64,000 nt of DNA, from contig JBLHMB010000010.1 in assembly GCA_047621665.1 (NCBI GenBank), positions 18,871 through 82,870 of the forward strand, written 5' to 3'. Below, in pieces: positions 51,724 through 60,159 of the stretch. The notes below the pieces were generated by a model. That model made no database searches, was not told the origin of the DNA, and saw only the letters and a program-made list of their open reading frames with translations. The stretch's first letter is position 1; every line of letters starts with the position of its first letter. Both the position numbers and the translations under genes were made by a program. Origin of the DNA: Actimicrobium sp047621665 (GTDB taxonomy: Bacteria > Pseudomonadota > Gammaproteobacteria > Burkholderiales > Burkholderiaceae_D).

Positions 51724-54700
51724 CGGAAGTCTCCTGCTTCGCAAACGCGAAGCGCAAATAAAGTATCGGTAACAGCATCAGGGTCAGGGCGGTGGCAGTG
51801 ACCAGTCCACCGATGACGACGATGGCCAGCGGGCGCTGGATTTCGGAGCCGGGGCCGGAGGCGAACAGCAGCGGGATCAGGCCGAAGGCGGTAATCGACG
51901 CCGTCATCAGCACGGGACGCAAGCGCCGGCGCGCGCCCTGCGTGACGACGTCGAGCAGGGCCATTCCCTCGTCGCGCAACTGGTTGAAGTAACTGACCAG
52001 CACGACACCGTTGAGCACCGTAATCCCGAGCAAGGCGATGAAGCCGACCGAGGCCGGTACCGACAGATACTCGCCGGTCAGCCACAGCGCGACGATGCCG
52101 CCGACCAGCGCAAACGGAATGATCGCCAGAATCAGCAGCGACTGCCGGACCGAACGGAAGGTAGAAAACAGCACAATGAAAATCAGCCCGAGCGCCACCG
52201 GCACCACGATGCTCAGGCGCTTGGCCGCACGCTGCTGGTTCTCGAATTGCCCGCCCCAGCTGATGCGATAACCGGTCGGCAAGGCGAGCTTGCTGGCCAC
52301 GCTGGCCTGGGCTTCCTGAACGAAGCCGACCAGATCGCGCCCGCTGACATTGGCGATGACGACGCTATAGCGACTGCCCATTTCACGATCAATCTTGACC
52401 GGTCCGGCAGCCCGTTCCAGCCGTGCCACGCTGGTCAGTGGCACGCTGGTGCCATCGCTGGCGGTGATGCGGGTGGCGGCAAATTCGGTCGGTGAAAGCC
52501 GGACCGATTCGGTGGCGCGCAGCACGATGGGCGTGCGGCGATTGCCTTCGATGGCGCTGCCCGCTTGCAGCCCCTCGATCTGCACCCGCAGCGCATCCTG
52601 GATTTCCTCGATGGTCAGGCCCAATCGGCCGGCCTGCAGGCGATCAACCACCACGCGCAGGTATTGCACACCGTCGTTCTGGACCGTGTAGACATCCTGG
52701 TTGCCGGGGATGGTCTTGAGCACCGCTTCGACTTCGGCCGCGTACTTGTTCAACTGACCGAGGTCAGGGCCGAATACCTTGACGGCGATATCGCCACGCA
52801 CCCCGATGATCATTTCACTGACCCGCATTTCGATCGGTTGCGTGAAGCTGTACTTGATGCCGGGCAGCGGATCGAGCACCTTGCGGATTTCGTCGATCAT
52901 CGCTTCCTTGTTTTTCATGCGCCATTGACTGCGTGGCGTCATCAGCAAATAGGTATCGGTCTGGTTCAAGCCCATCGGATCGAGCCCCATTTCGTCGGCA
53001 CCGGCGCGTGCCACCACGCCCGTGACTTCGGGCAACGCCTTCATCAGGGCCTGGTGGATCTTCAGGTCGAGCGCCGCGCTTTGCTCCAGGCTGATCGTCG
53101 GCAGCTTTTCGATGCCGACAATCAGGTCGCCCTCATCCATCGTCGGCATGAAAGTCTTGCCGACCTGGGTGTAGACCGCACCGGCCCCGATCAGCATGAT
53201 GACGGCACCGATGACGACCGTGCGCTGGCTGCGTAACACCCATGCCAGCACCGGCGCGTACAGCGCCAGCAGTTTGCGCGGCAGCCATGGCTCCTGATGT
53301 TTGACGTCACGCAGCAAGTAGGACGCGAAGACCGGAATTGCGGTCAGCGACAGCAGCAGCGATCCGGCCAGTGCAAAGACAATCGTCAAGGCCACCGGCG
53401 CAAAAAATTTGCCTTCGAGGTCCTGCAGTGTGAGCAAGGGCAGGAATACCGTGATGATGATCAGGATGCCGGAGGCCACCGGCGCGGCGACTTCGCGCAC
53501 GGCCCGGTAGATCAGATGCAGGCGCGGCAATTTGCCGCCGCTCGGATCCTGCGCCAGTCGCTGCACGATGTTTTCCACGACAACGATGGAGGCATCGACC
53601 AGCATGCCGATCGCAATCGCCAACCCGCCCAGACTCATCAGGTTGGCCGACATGCCAAAACCGCGCATCAGAATAAAGGTGATCAGCGCCGCCAGCGGCA
53701 ACACCAGCGCCACGGTCAGGGCAGCGCGCACATTACCGAGGAACAGGCCGAGCAGAACGATGACGATCACGGTCGCCTCCATCAGCGCGTTCGAGACCGC
53801 CCCGACCGCTTTCGAGACCAGATCGGCGCGGTCGTAAAACACGTTCAGCGTGACGCCCTCGGGCAAGGTCGGCTTCAAGTCAGCGAGTTTTTTGCGCACG
53901 CCCTCGACGACTTGCTGCGCATTCGCGCCTGCCAGTCCCAGCACCAGGCCCTGCACGGCTTCGCCCTTGCCGTTTTGCGTGACGACGCCGTAACGCGTCA
54001 GTGCGCCGATACGCACTTCAGCCAGCGCACCGACGCGTACCGGGACGCCACCGCTGACCTTGACCACGACAGCGCGCAACTCCTCGAGGCTGGTGATGCT
54101 GCCTTCGCTGCGTACCAGCAAAACTTCGTCGCCTTCGCCGAGGCGGCCGGCACCATCATTGCGATTATTGGCACGTATCGCTTCCTGCAACTGTGCCATC
54201 GTGACGCCACTGGCCGTCATCGCCAGCGGGTTGGGCACGACCTCGAACGAGCGGACCATGCCACCCAGCGCATTGACATCGGCCACGCCTGGCACGGTGC
54301 GCAGCGCCGGGCGAATCACCCAGTCCAGCAAGCTGCGCCGTTCTGTCAGCGACAAGCTATCGCTATCGACGGTGAACATGAACATTTCGCCCAGCGGTGT
54401 GGTGATCGGTGCCATGCCGCCACTGATTCCGTTAGGCAGACTATCGGTGATACCACCAAGACGTTCGCTCACTTGCTGGCGCGCCCAGAAAATATCGGTG
54501 CCATCCTGGAAATCGATGGTGACATCGGCCATCCCGTACTTGGTGACCGATCGTAAAATTTTTGTCTTCGGGATGCCGAGCATTTCGACTTCGATCGGCA
54601 CCGCAATGCGGCTTTCGACTTCTTCCGGCGTCATGCCGGGCGCCTTCATGATGATCTTGACCTGCGTGCTCGAGACGTCCGGGAAGGCGTCAATCGGCAA

Positions 54701-54799
54701 TTGCAAGAAAGCGAACCAGCCGGCACCACCGACCATCAGCGTGGCCAGCAGTACGAACAGACGCTGGGATAAACAAAACTGGATCAAGCGGGCAAGCAT
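51716..54799 (-). CDS. Heavy-metal efflux RND pump (CzcA/CusA-like)
   Basis: A 1027-residue inner-membrane pump of the HME-RND family with twelve helices and two large periplasmic loops. In helix 4 the motif AIGMLVDASIVVVEN (396-410) keeps D402 and E409 but has Ala at 396 where the CzcA DFG motif has Asp. It therefore differs from the typical Zn/Co/Cd version; the substrate cannot be assigned with confidence. It overlaps the adaptor stop by one base (TGATG). Pumps of this family carry periplasmic metal ions outward with protons. Confidence 0.92.
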   Translation of the reverse strand: MLARLIQFCLSQRLFVLLATLMVGGAGWFAFLQLPIDAFPDVSSTQVKIIMKAPGMTPEEVESRIAVPIEVEMLGIPKTKILRSVTKYGMADVTIDFQDGTDIFWARQQVSERLGGITDSLPNGISGGMAPITTPLGEMFMFTVDSDSLSLTERRSLLDWVIRPALRTVPGVADVNALGGMVRSFEVVPNPLAMTASGVTMAQLQEAIRANNRNDGAGRLGEGDEVLLVRSEGSITSLEELRAVVVKVSGGVPVRVGALAEVRIGALTRYGVVTQNGKGEAVQGLVLGLAGANAQQVVEGVRKKLADLKPTLPEGVTLNVFYDRADLVSKAVGAVSNALMEATVIVIVLLGLFLGNVRAALTVALVLPLAALITFILMRGFGMSANLMSLGGLAIAIGMLVDASIVVVENIVQRLAQDPSGGKLPRLHLIYRAVREVAAPVASGILIIITVFLPLLTLQDLEGKFFAPVALTIVFALAGSLLLSLTAIPVFASYLLRDVKHQEPWLPRKLLALYAPVLAWVLRSQRTVVIGAVIMLIGAGAVYTQVGKTFMPTMDEGDLIVGIEKLPTISLEQSAALDLKIHQALMKALPEVTGVVARAGADEMGLDPMGLNQTDTYLLMTPRSQWRMKNKEAMIDEIRKVLDPLPGIKYSFTQPIEMRVSEMIIGVRGDIAVKVFGPDLGQLNKYAAEVEAVLKTIPGNQDVYTVQNDGVQYLRVVVDRLQAGRLGLTIEEIQDALRVQIEGLQAGSAIEGNRRTPIVLRATESVRLSPTEFAATRITASDGTSVPLTSVARLERAAGPVKIDREMGSRYSVVIANVSGRDLVGFVQEAQASVASKLALPTGYRISWGGQFENQQRAAKRLSIVVPVALGLIFIVLFSTFRSVRQSLLILAIIPFALVGGIVALWLTGEYLSVPASVGFIALLGITVLNGVVLVSYFNQLRDEGMALLDVVTQGARRRLRPVLMTASITAFGLIPLLFASGPGSEIQRPLAIVVIGGLVTATALTLMLLPILYLRFAFAKQETSDV

Positions 54800-55923
54800 C
54801 AGTCGCCTCCCTTTTCACCCAGCCAGGAGCCTTTGAGCGCGACCACGCCCGAGACGGCGATCAGCTCACCCGCCTTGAGTGGACCGGCAATACGCACGCG
54901 CTGGCCGGCCGCGCTAATCTGCCTGACCTTGCGCGCCTCGAAGTGATCGACACCACGAACAAAGACATAGGCGGCAGTGCCAACATGGGCCAGTGCCGCC
55001 AGGGGCACGTCCCAACTTTCACTGTTGCTGATCAGAGGTAATTGTGCGGTGATGAATTCGCCGGGCCGCAGGTCGCTGCCGGCACCGAGTTCCGCCCGGA
55101 TCGCAACGGTCTGACTATCGGGTGTCACGAGCGGGCTGATGCTTACGATGCTGGCAGTGCCCGTTCGACCCAGCACGGTCAGCTTGCTACCGACGCGCCA
55201 ATTGCTCGCCTCGGTGGCCGGGGCCTGAATTTCCAGTATCAAATGATCGATTTGCGCCAGTTGCAACAGCGCCATCGCGGGATCGACCCGTTGCCCGGGT
55301 TTGACATTGATGTTGGTGACGACGCCTGCTTGCGCCGCATGCAATGTGACGCCATCGTCGAGCTTGCCGGAGGCGAGTACGCGCGAAATCGATTGCGCCG
55401 ACATGCCGGCCAGACCCAGTGCCGCTCTGGCCTGCCGAAGCACGGCTTCGTTATCGGCCAGCGCTGCATCGGCTTCCTGCACCCGGCGACGGGCAATGAT
55501 GCCCTCGTCGAACAAGGTGCGTTCGCGCTGCGCGGCGAGTCGCGACAGTCTGGTTCTGCTATCGGCTTGCATCAATTGCAGTTGCAACGGTCCCAGTTCC
55601 TGGCTGACGATGCGCAGCAGCGGGGCGCCCTGTTTCACGGCTTGATTCGGTTGTACGAACAACTGTACGGCCAGACCGGCCAGCGGTGCGCTGATCATCT
55701 GCTGGCGATTCATTGGTACTGTCACCTGCGCGGGCAAGCTCAGTACGACGGGTGCGGCATCGCGCTGCAAGGCTTCAGTCCGTATAGCCAACGACTGCAT
55801 CTGCTGCTGGGTGACCGCAAAGCTGGCTTGTCGCTCGGCTGCCATGAGTTGGCTGCTCAAGCCCAGCGTCAATGCGAAGGACAAACTCACGCACAGCGGC
55901 GAGGGGAGAATTCTTTTTTTCAT
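54799..55923 (-). CDS. RND efflux periplasmic adaptor (CzcB-like)
   Basis: A 374-residue membrane-fusion protein. The signal peptide is MKKRILPSPL plus a hydrophobic run; the hairpin region includes LSLPAQVTVPMNRQQMISAPL, LQLMQADSRTRLSRLAAQRERTLF and the lipoyl/barrel segments VVTNINVKPGQRVDPAMALLQ. It links the RND pump to the TolC channel. ATG 55923 with GGGA upstream is chosen; longer in-frame readings lack the signal peptide at the start. Confidence 0.9.
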   Translation of the reverse strand: MKKRILPSPLCVSLSFALTLGLSSQLMAAERQASFAVTQQQMQSLAIRTEALQRDAAPVVLSLPAQVTVPMNRQQMISAPLAGLAVQLFVQPNQAVKQGAPLLRIVSQELGPLQLQLMQADSRTRLSRLAAQRERTLFDEGIIARRRVQEADAALADNEAVLRQARAALGLAGMSAQSISRVLASGKLDDGVTLHAAQAGVVTNINVKPGQRVDPAMALLQLAQIDHLILEIQAPATEASNWRVGSKLTVLGRTGTASIVSISPLVTPDSQTVAIRAELGAGSDLRPGEFITAQLPLISNSESWDVPLAALAHVGTAAYVFVRGVDHFEARKVRQISAAGQRVRIAGPLKAGELIAVSGVVALKGSWLGEKGGD

Positions 55924-56155
55924 GATTGTTCCCGGAGGAGGCAAAAGGGGGCTGCCATGAACGACGGTCATTGGCCGGTACACGCCGACACCATCGGACA
56001 GCGCCATGCGAGGCGTGACCGATAGCAACGGCAAGGAATATCAATCTAAGGAGGAAAGGTGCCCGTACCATTGCAGCAAGCTGCAAATGGAGCTCGTACG
56101 CTGCGCAAGAAAATCAGCAGGCAGAGACAGGCTCTGCCGCTAGCAGCGGACGGAT

Positions 56156-56533
56156 TTAGGCTGTGTAGCGACGGGGCGGACGGAAGAGCGGATCGAGAGC
56201 GGGAAAGGGGAGCGTGCGTTCGGTGAAGTGCAACCGGGCGATATTGGCATTGCCGGACGTGAGCACAACATTTGTGCTTGTATCAGGAAAAAATTGGAGA
56301 TGGTCAACGGCATGCAGTGTCTGATGCTCAGCCAAATCCGGCATGCCATCGTCGTCGCTGGCGTCGTCAATGATGGCGACATCGGCGTGCTCATGCGCGT
56401 TGGCCACTTGCCCGATGCCGTTATGCTCAAGTTCATGCGCAAGCCTGGCCGCACTAAAACCCCAAACGCCGATGTTCGTCATGAAGATGACGAACAACAA
56501 AAACACGACATGTTTTAGGATAGGTTTGCTCAC
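56156..56533 (-). CDS. CzcI-like small exported protein
   Basis: A 125-residue protein with an N-terminal membrane/signal segment (LKHVVFLLFVIFMTNIGVWGFS) and a His/Asp-rich body (HELEHNG, HEHADVAIIDDASDDDG, HQTLHAVDHLQFF), ending LFRPPRRYTA. This layout and the RPPR end resemble CzcI-type small periplasmic proteins that open metal-efflux operons. It is 232 bases before the adaptor gene. It may bind metal or regulate the pump. Confidence 0.65.
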   Translation of the reverse strand: MSKPILKHVVFLLFVIFMTNIGVWGFSAARLAHELEHNGIGQVANAHEHADVAIIDDASDDDGMPDLAEHQTLHAVDHLQFFPDTSTNVVLTSGNANIARLHFTERTLPFPALDPLFRPPRRYTA

Positions 56534-56723
56534 AGGCGGCAGGTTAGCACATCACGCCGAACGTGTCGGCTTTCTCGTCAGCCACCATCTCTGCAAAAAA
56601 CGCCGGTGTGGCGGAGCCTGCCCGGCGCTTTCCTGAAGGTCCGCACGATGCGTTAATACTTCGAGTAACAGCGCAAGCAACAGCGTGTAAAAACGAACCA
56701 TCGTTCATTCATCAGCCAGGTCG

Positions 56724-57790
56724 TTAGAAACTTTCCCAGCTTCCATCGACGCCATTGGCCAGTCGCACCTGGCTTTCAGATGCCGCACCGCCCGACGACC
56801 GGCTTCCCGGCGATCCCGGCGCGGATGCCGCTTTCGTTTTCGGCACAGCCACAAGACGGGACGGCGCTTTGCGCAGCACAACCGGTGCGGCGTGCTGTCC
56901 TTGGAGATCATCGAGCTTGAACGCGGCCATCGCTTGCACCAACTGCGTGGACTCTTCTCTCAGGCTGGTCGCACCGGCGGCCATTTCTTCGACCAGCGCC
57001 GCATTTTGCTGGGTCGCCTGATCCATCGTGAAGATAGCTTCGCACACTTGTGACACGCCCTGATTCTGTTCCATGCTCGCCGCGCTGATCTCTCCCATGA
57101 TGTCGGTGACACGCCCGATGCCGGAGACGATTTCTTCCATCGTCGTACCGGCTTTCGTGACGAGCAGTGTGCCTTGCCCGACCTGCTCGACACTGTCGCT
57201 AATCAACACCTTGATTTCCTTGGCAGCATCGGCGCTGCGCCGTGCCAGGCTTCGCACCCCGGTCGCCACGACGCAAAACCACGACCTTGCTCGCCAGCAC
57301 GGGCGGCTTCCACTGCGGCATTGAGTGCCAGGATATTGGTCTGAAAAGCAATCCCGTCGATCACGCTGATGATGTCGGTAATGCGGCGTGAACTGGCATT
57401 GATGCCCTTCATGGTTTCCACCACTTCCGACATCACCTGCCCTCCTGCCACGGCGACGTTGCTTGCACTCCGGGCCAACTGGTTGGCCTGACGGGCATTG
57501 TCGGCATTCTGCTTCACGGTGGTACCGAGCTCTTCCATCGACGCCGATGTTTCTACCAGTGCACTGGCTTGCTGTTCGGTCCGGCTCGACAAATCCATAT
57601 TGCCATCCGCGATTTCCGCAGAGGCGAGCGACACCGTATCGGCGCCCCGGCGCACACCGGAAATCGACCGGGTAGTGCTGATGATCAAACGCGAGGATGA
57701 GACAACGTGATTCTGGAAAAAAAAGGAGGGCAGCACGATGATGCCCATCCGCGCGCCATCACCGCGCTCGACAAGTTGCGGCAGGAACAC
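56724..57790 (-). pseudogene. Methyl-accepting chemotaxis protein remnant (frameshift, N-terminal loss)
   Basis: Two frames together give the cytoplasmic half of a chemoreceptor. The first part has SRTEQQASALVETSASMEELG and the signalling-tip IAFQTNILALNAAVEAARAGEQGRGFA, then switches near 57272 to nonsense SWRP...; inserting one base restores VVAT-G-VRSLARRSADAAKEIK, continuing to a normal adaptation-helix end. The Glu of the usual TEVRSL is also Gly. No sensor domain, membrane helices or HAMP precede the remnant, which starts right beside nadC. Most likely a decayed gene. Confidence 0.85.
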
Positions 57791-57831
57791 ACAATGCGGT
57801 ACGGCCCGTCCAGCTAATCCAGCTTGGGCAA

Positions 57832-58701
57832 TTATGCCGCGATGATCCGCAATGAATAATCGGTGGCGCGCACATCCTTGGTCAGACTGCCGATCGAAAT
57901 CCGGTCAACACCCGTTTCGCTGATCGCCCGCACCGTATCGAAGTTAATCCCGCCGGACGCCTCCAGCAATGCCGCGCCGGCGGTGAGTGCAACGGCTTCA
58001 CGCATCTGCTCGAGCGAAAAATTATCCAGCAGCACCGAGCGCGCACCGGCAGCCAGCGCTTCCTTCAACTGGTCGATTGATTCGACTTCGATCTGTATCG
58101 TCACGCCGGCGTTCAGCGCAAAGGCTTTTTCCATCGCCAGCCGGACTCCACCGGCAGCAGCAATATGGTTTTCCTTGATCAGGATGCCGTCGTAAAGGGC
58201 CAGGCGCTGGTTCGCACCGCCACCGACCCGTACCGCATATTTTTGCGCCAGCCGCAGGCCGGGCAAGGTCTTGCGGGTATCAAGAATACCGGCGGTGGTA
58301 CCGGCGACCAGACTGACGTAGCGCCGGGTCTGGCTGGCCACGCCGGACATCATCTGCAAGAAATTGAGTGCACTGCGCTCGCCGGTCAGCAATGCGCGGG
58401 CCGGTGCTTCGATCTGGCAGACCACGCTGTCGGGGCGCATCAATTCGCCTTCGTCGTAACGCCAGTCGATACGGATACGCGCATCGAGTTGCGTCATCAC
58501 TGCCTCGAACCACGGTGCGCCACACAGCACCGCTACTTCGCGCACGATCACACGCGCTTGCACGATCGCGTCGCCGGGAACCAGCAAGCCGGTGACATCG
58601 CCGCTGCCAACATCTTCGGCCAAAGCCAACGCAACATTGGCGTCGAGTGCGGCGGCCAGCGCCGGCTCGAACGGGGCGAACGGATTAACGAGATTACTCA
58701 T
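57832..58701 (-). CDS. nadC: Nicotinate-nucleotide diphosphorylase (quinolinate phosphoribosyltransferase)
   Basis: A 289-residue enzyme making nicotinate mononucleotide from quinolinate and PRPP. Motifs are ALAEDVGSGDVTG, LTGERSALNFLQMMSGVAS, DTRKTLPGLRLAQKYAVRVGGG, NQRLALYDGILIKENHI and EASGGINFDTVRAISETGVD. Its ATG overlaps the nadA stop as ATGA, so the two are translated together. Confidence 0.95.
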   Translation of the reverse strand: MSNLVNPFAPFEPALAAALDANVALALAEDVGSGDVTGLLVPGDAIVQARVIVREVAVLCGAPWFEAVMTQLDARIRIDWRYDEGELMRPDSVVCQIEAPARALLTGERSALNFLQMMSGVASQTRRYVSLVAGTTAGILDTRKTLPGLRLAQKYAVRVGGGANQRLALYDGILIKENHIAAAGGVRLAMEKAFALNAGVTIQIEVESIDQLKEALAAGARSVLLDNFSLEQMREAVALTAGAALLEASGGINFDTVRAISETGVDRISIGSLTKDVRATDYSLRIIAA

Positions 58702-59837
58702 GCTGGCCCGATCCCTGAAAAAAGTGTTTGTTCTTGCGCGAGGTCGGCAGATGGTCGCACGTTGGCCTTTTTTTGCGCCGCAAAATCGAGCATGCGGTCA
58801 ATGCAGACTTTTGCCTTGCTGCTGATGGCGGGATCGACCTCGATCGTGTTGCTCAACGATTCAAGCACGTCGGCCAGATTCTGCAAACCGTTCATGGCCA
58901 TCCACGGGCAATGCGCACAGCTCTTGCACGTCGCACTGTTGCCGGCCGTCGGTGCTTCGATGAAGGTCTTGCCGGGAGCGGCCAGCCGCATCTTGTGCAG
59001 GATGCCGTTGTCGGTGGCGACGATGAAGGTATCGACGCCTGGTGTCAGCGTCGCCGCGATCAGTTGCGAGGTCGAGCCGACCACATCGGCCAATGCCACC
59101 ACCGCAGCAGGCGACTCGGGATGGACCAGCACCATCGCCTCCGGATGTTCTTTGATCAGCAGTTCCAGTTCAACGCCCTTGAATTCGTCATGTACCAGAC
59201 AGGAACCCTGCCACAACAGCATGTCAGCGCCGGTCTGTTTCTGGATGTAGCCACCGAGATGCTTGTCCGGCGCCCACAGGATTTTTTTACCTTGCGCGTG
59301 CAGGTAAGCGACGATGTCGAGGCCGATCGAGGAAGTCACCATCCAGTCGGCTCTGGCCTTCACCGCCGCGCTGGTATTGGCATAGACCACCACGGTGCGG
59401 TCCGGATGGGCATCGCAGAAAGCGGCGAATTCATCGGCCGGGCAACCAAGATCGAGCGAACAGGTGGCATCGAGATCCGGCATCAGCACGGTTTTTTCGG
59501 GACTGAGAATTTTGGCGGTTTCGCCCATGAAGCGGACGCCGGCGACCACCAGTGTCGTGGCCGGATGATCGCGCCCGAAGCGTGCCATTTCAAGTGAGTC
59601 CGATACGCAGCCACCGGTTTCTTCGGCCAGATCCTGCAAGTCGGCATCGACATAGTAGTGCGCGACCAGCACCGCCTGTTTTTCAATCAGCAGGCGCTTG
59701 ATGCGTTCTTTCAAGGCGGTCTTTTCGGCTGGCGTCGGCGTAACCGGCACACGGGCCCAGGCTTGCGCACTGCAGCTGGTGCCCGATTGCATTTGCGGAC
59801 GTTCGAATTCGATGGTCTGGATGGCTGGCGTAGGCAT
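58698..59837 (-). CDS. nadA: Quinolinate synthase
   Basis: A 379-residue [4Fe-4S] enzyme that joins iminoaspartate and dihydroxyacetone phosphate to quinolinate. Cluster cysteines are seen in PDLDATCSLD, LWQGSCLVHD and CKSCAHCPWMAMN. Also present: VAHYYVDADLQDLAEETGG and CVSDSLEMARFG. It is the first gene of nadAC; the iminoaspartate comes from NadB encoded 14 kb away. Confidence 0.95.
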   Translation of the reverse strand: MPTPAIQTIEFERPQMQSGTSCSAQAWARVPVTPTPAEKTALKERIKRLLIEKQAVLVAHYYVDADLQDLAEETGGCVSDSLEMARFGRDHPATTLVVAGVRFMGETAKILSPEKTVLMPDLDATCSLDLGCPADEFAAFCDAHPDRTVVVYANTSAAVKARADWMVTSSIGLDIVAYLHAQGKKILWAPDKHLGGYIQKQTGADMLLWQGSCLVHDEFKGVELELLIKEHPEAMVLVHPESPAAVVALADVVGSTSQLIAATLTPGVDTFIVATDNGILHKMRLAAPGKTFIEAPTAGNSATCKSCAHCPWMAMNGLQNLADVLESLSNTIEVDPAISSKAKVCIDRMLDFAAQKKANVRPSADLAQEQTLFSGIGPA

Positions 59838-60159
59838 GGTGTCGACTGTGAAAAATAGTTGGCGGAGCCGTAATTGGCGCGAGTCGTCATTTTAATGGCC
59901 TTTTGGCACAAGGGACGAAATTGCGGCAGATTGATCAGGTCAGTCAACAAGCGAAGCACGCTGACCACGCCCCATCATCGACGTCGATAGGCCTGACGGA
60001 CATTACCCTGCAGTTAAAAAATATTTCTTATAAGTAACCAAAGTCGATTACCCTTCACGACAAGGTTTAATGCCTGCACGATTCCAAGCATGACCTCGCT
60101 GACAGCAGTTTTACCAACACCGGCGTGCGATCAACCTGGCAGACAACTTGTTTTTTTAC
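59838..60159. other. Divergent intergenic region nadA / diguanylate cyclase
   Basis: 322 bases with no gene. An AT-rich patch near 60014-60034 (TTAAAAAATATTTCTTATAAG) could hold a promoter -10 for the cyclase gene, but no convincing -35 fits. No repeat or riboswitch was recognised. Confidence 0.35.

Noticed and set aside
53297..54556. 419-residue plus-strand frame opposite the RND pump
   Set aside because: Antisense reading of a clear RND gene; composition is His/Gln/Arg-rich and no motif is present.
56552..56701. 49-residue minus-strand frame MVRFYTLLLALLLEV... between the chemoreceptor remnant and the CzcI-like gene
   Set aside because: It has an ATG and a hydrophobic start but no ribosome-binding site, no family resemblance and a low-complexity basic end; it more likely lies in promoter DNA.
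59905..59930. TTGGCAC...TTGC near nadA as a sigma-54 promoter
   Set aside because: The spacing between the two elements is too long for the -24/-12 arrangement.
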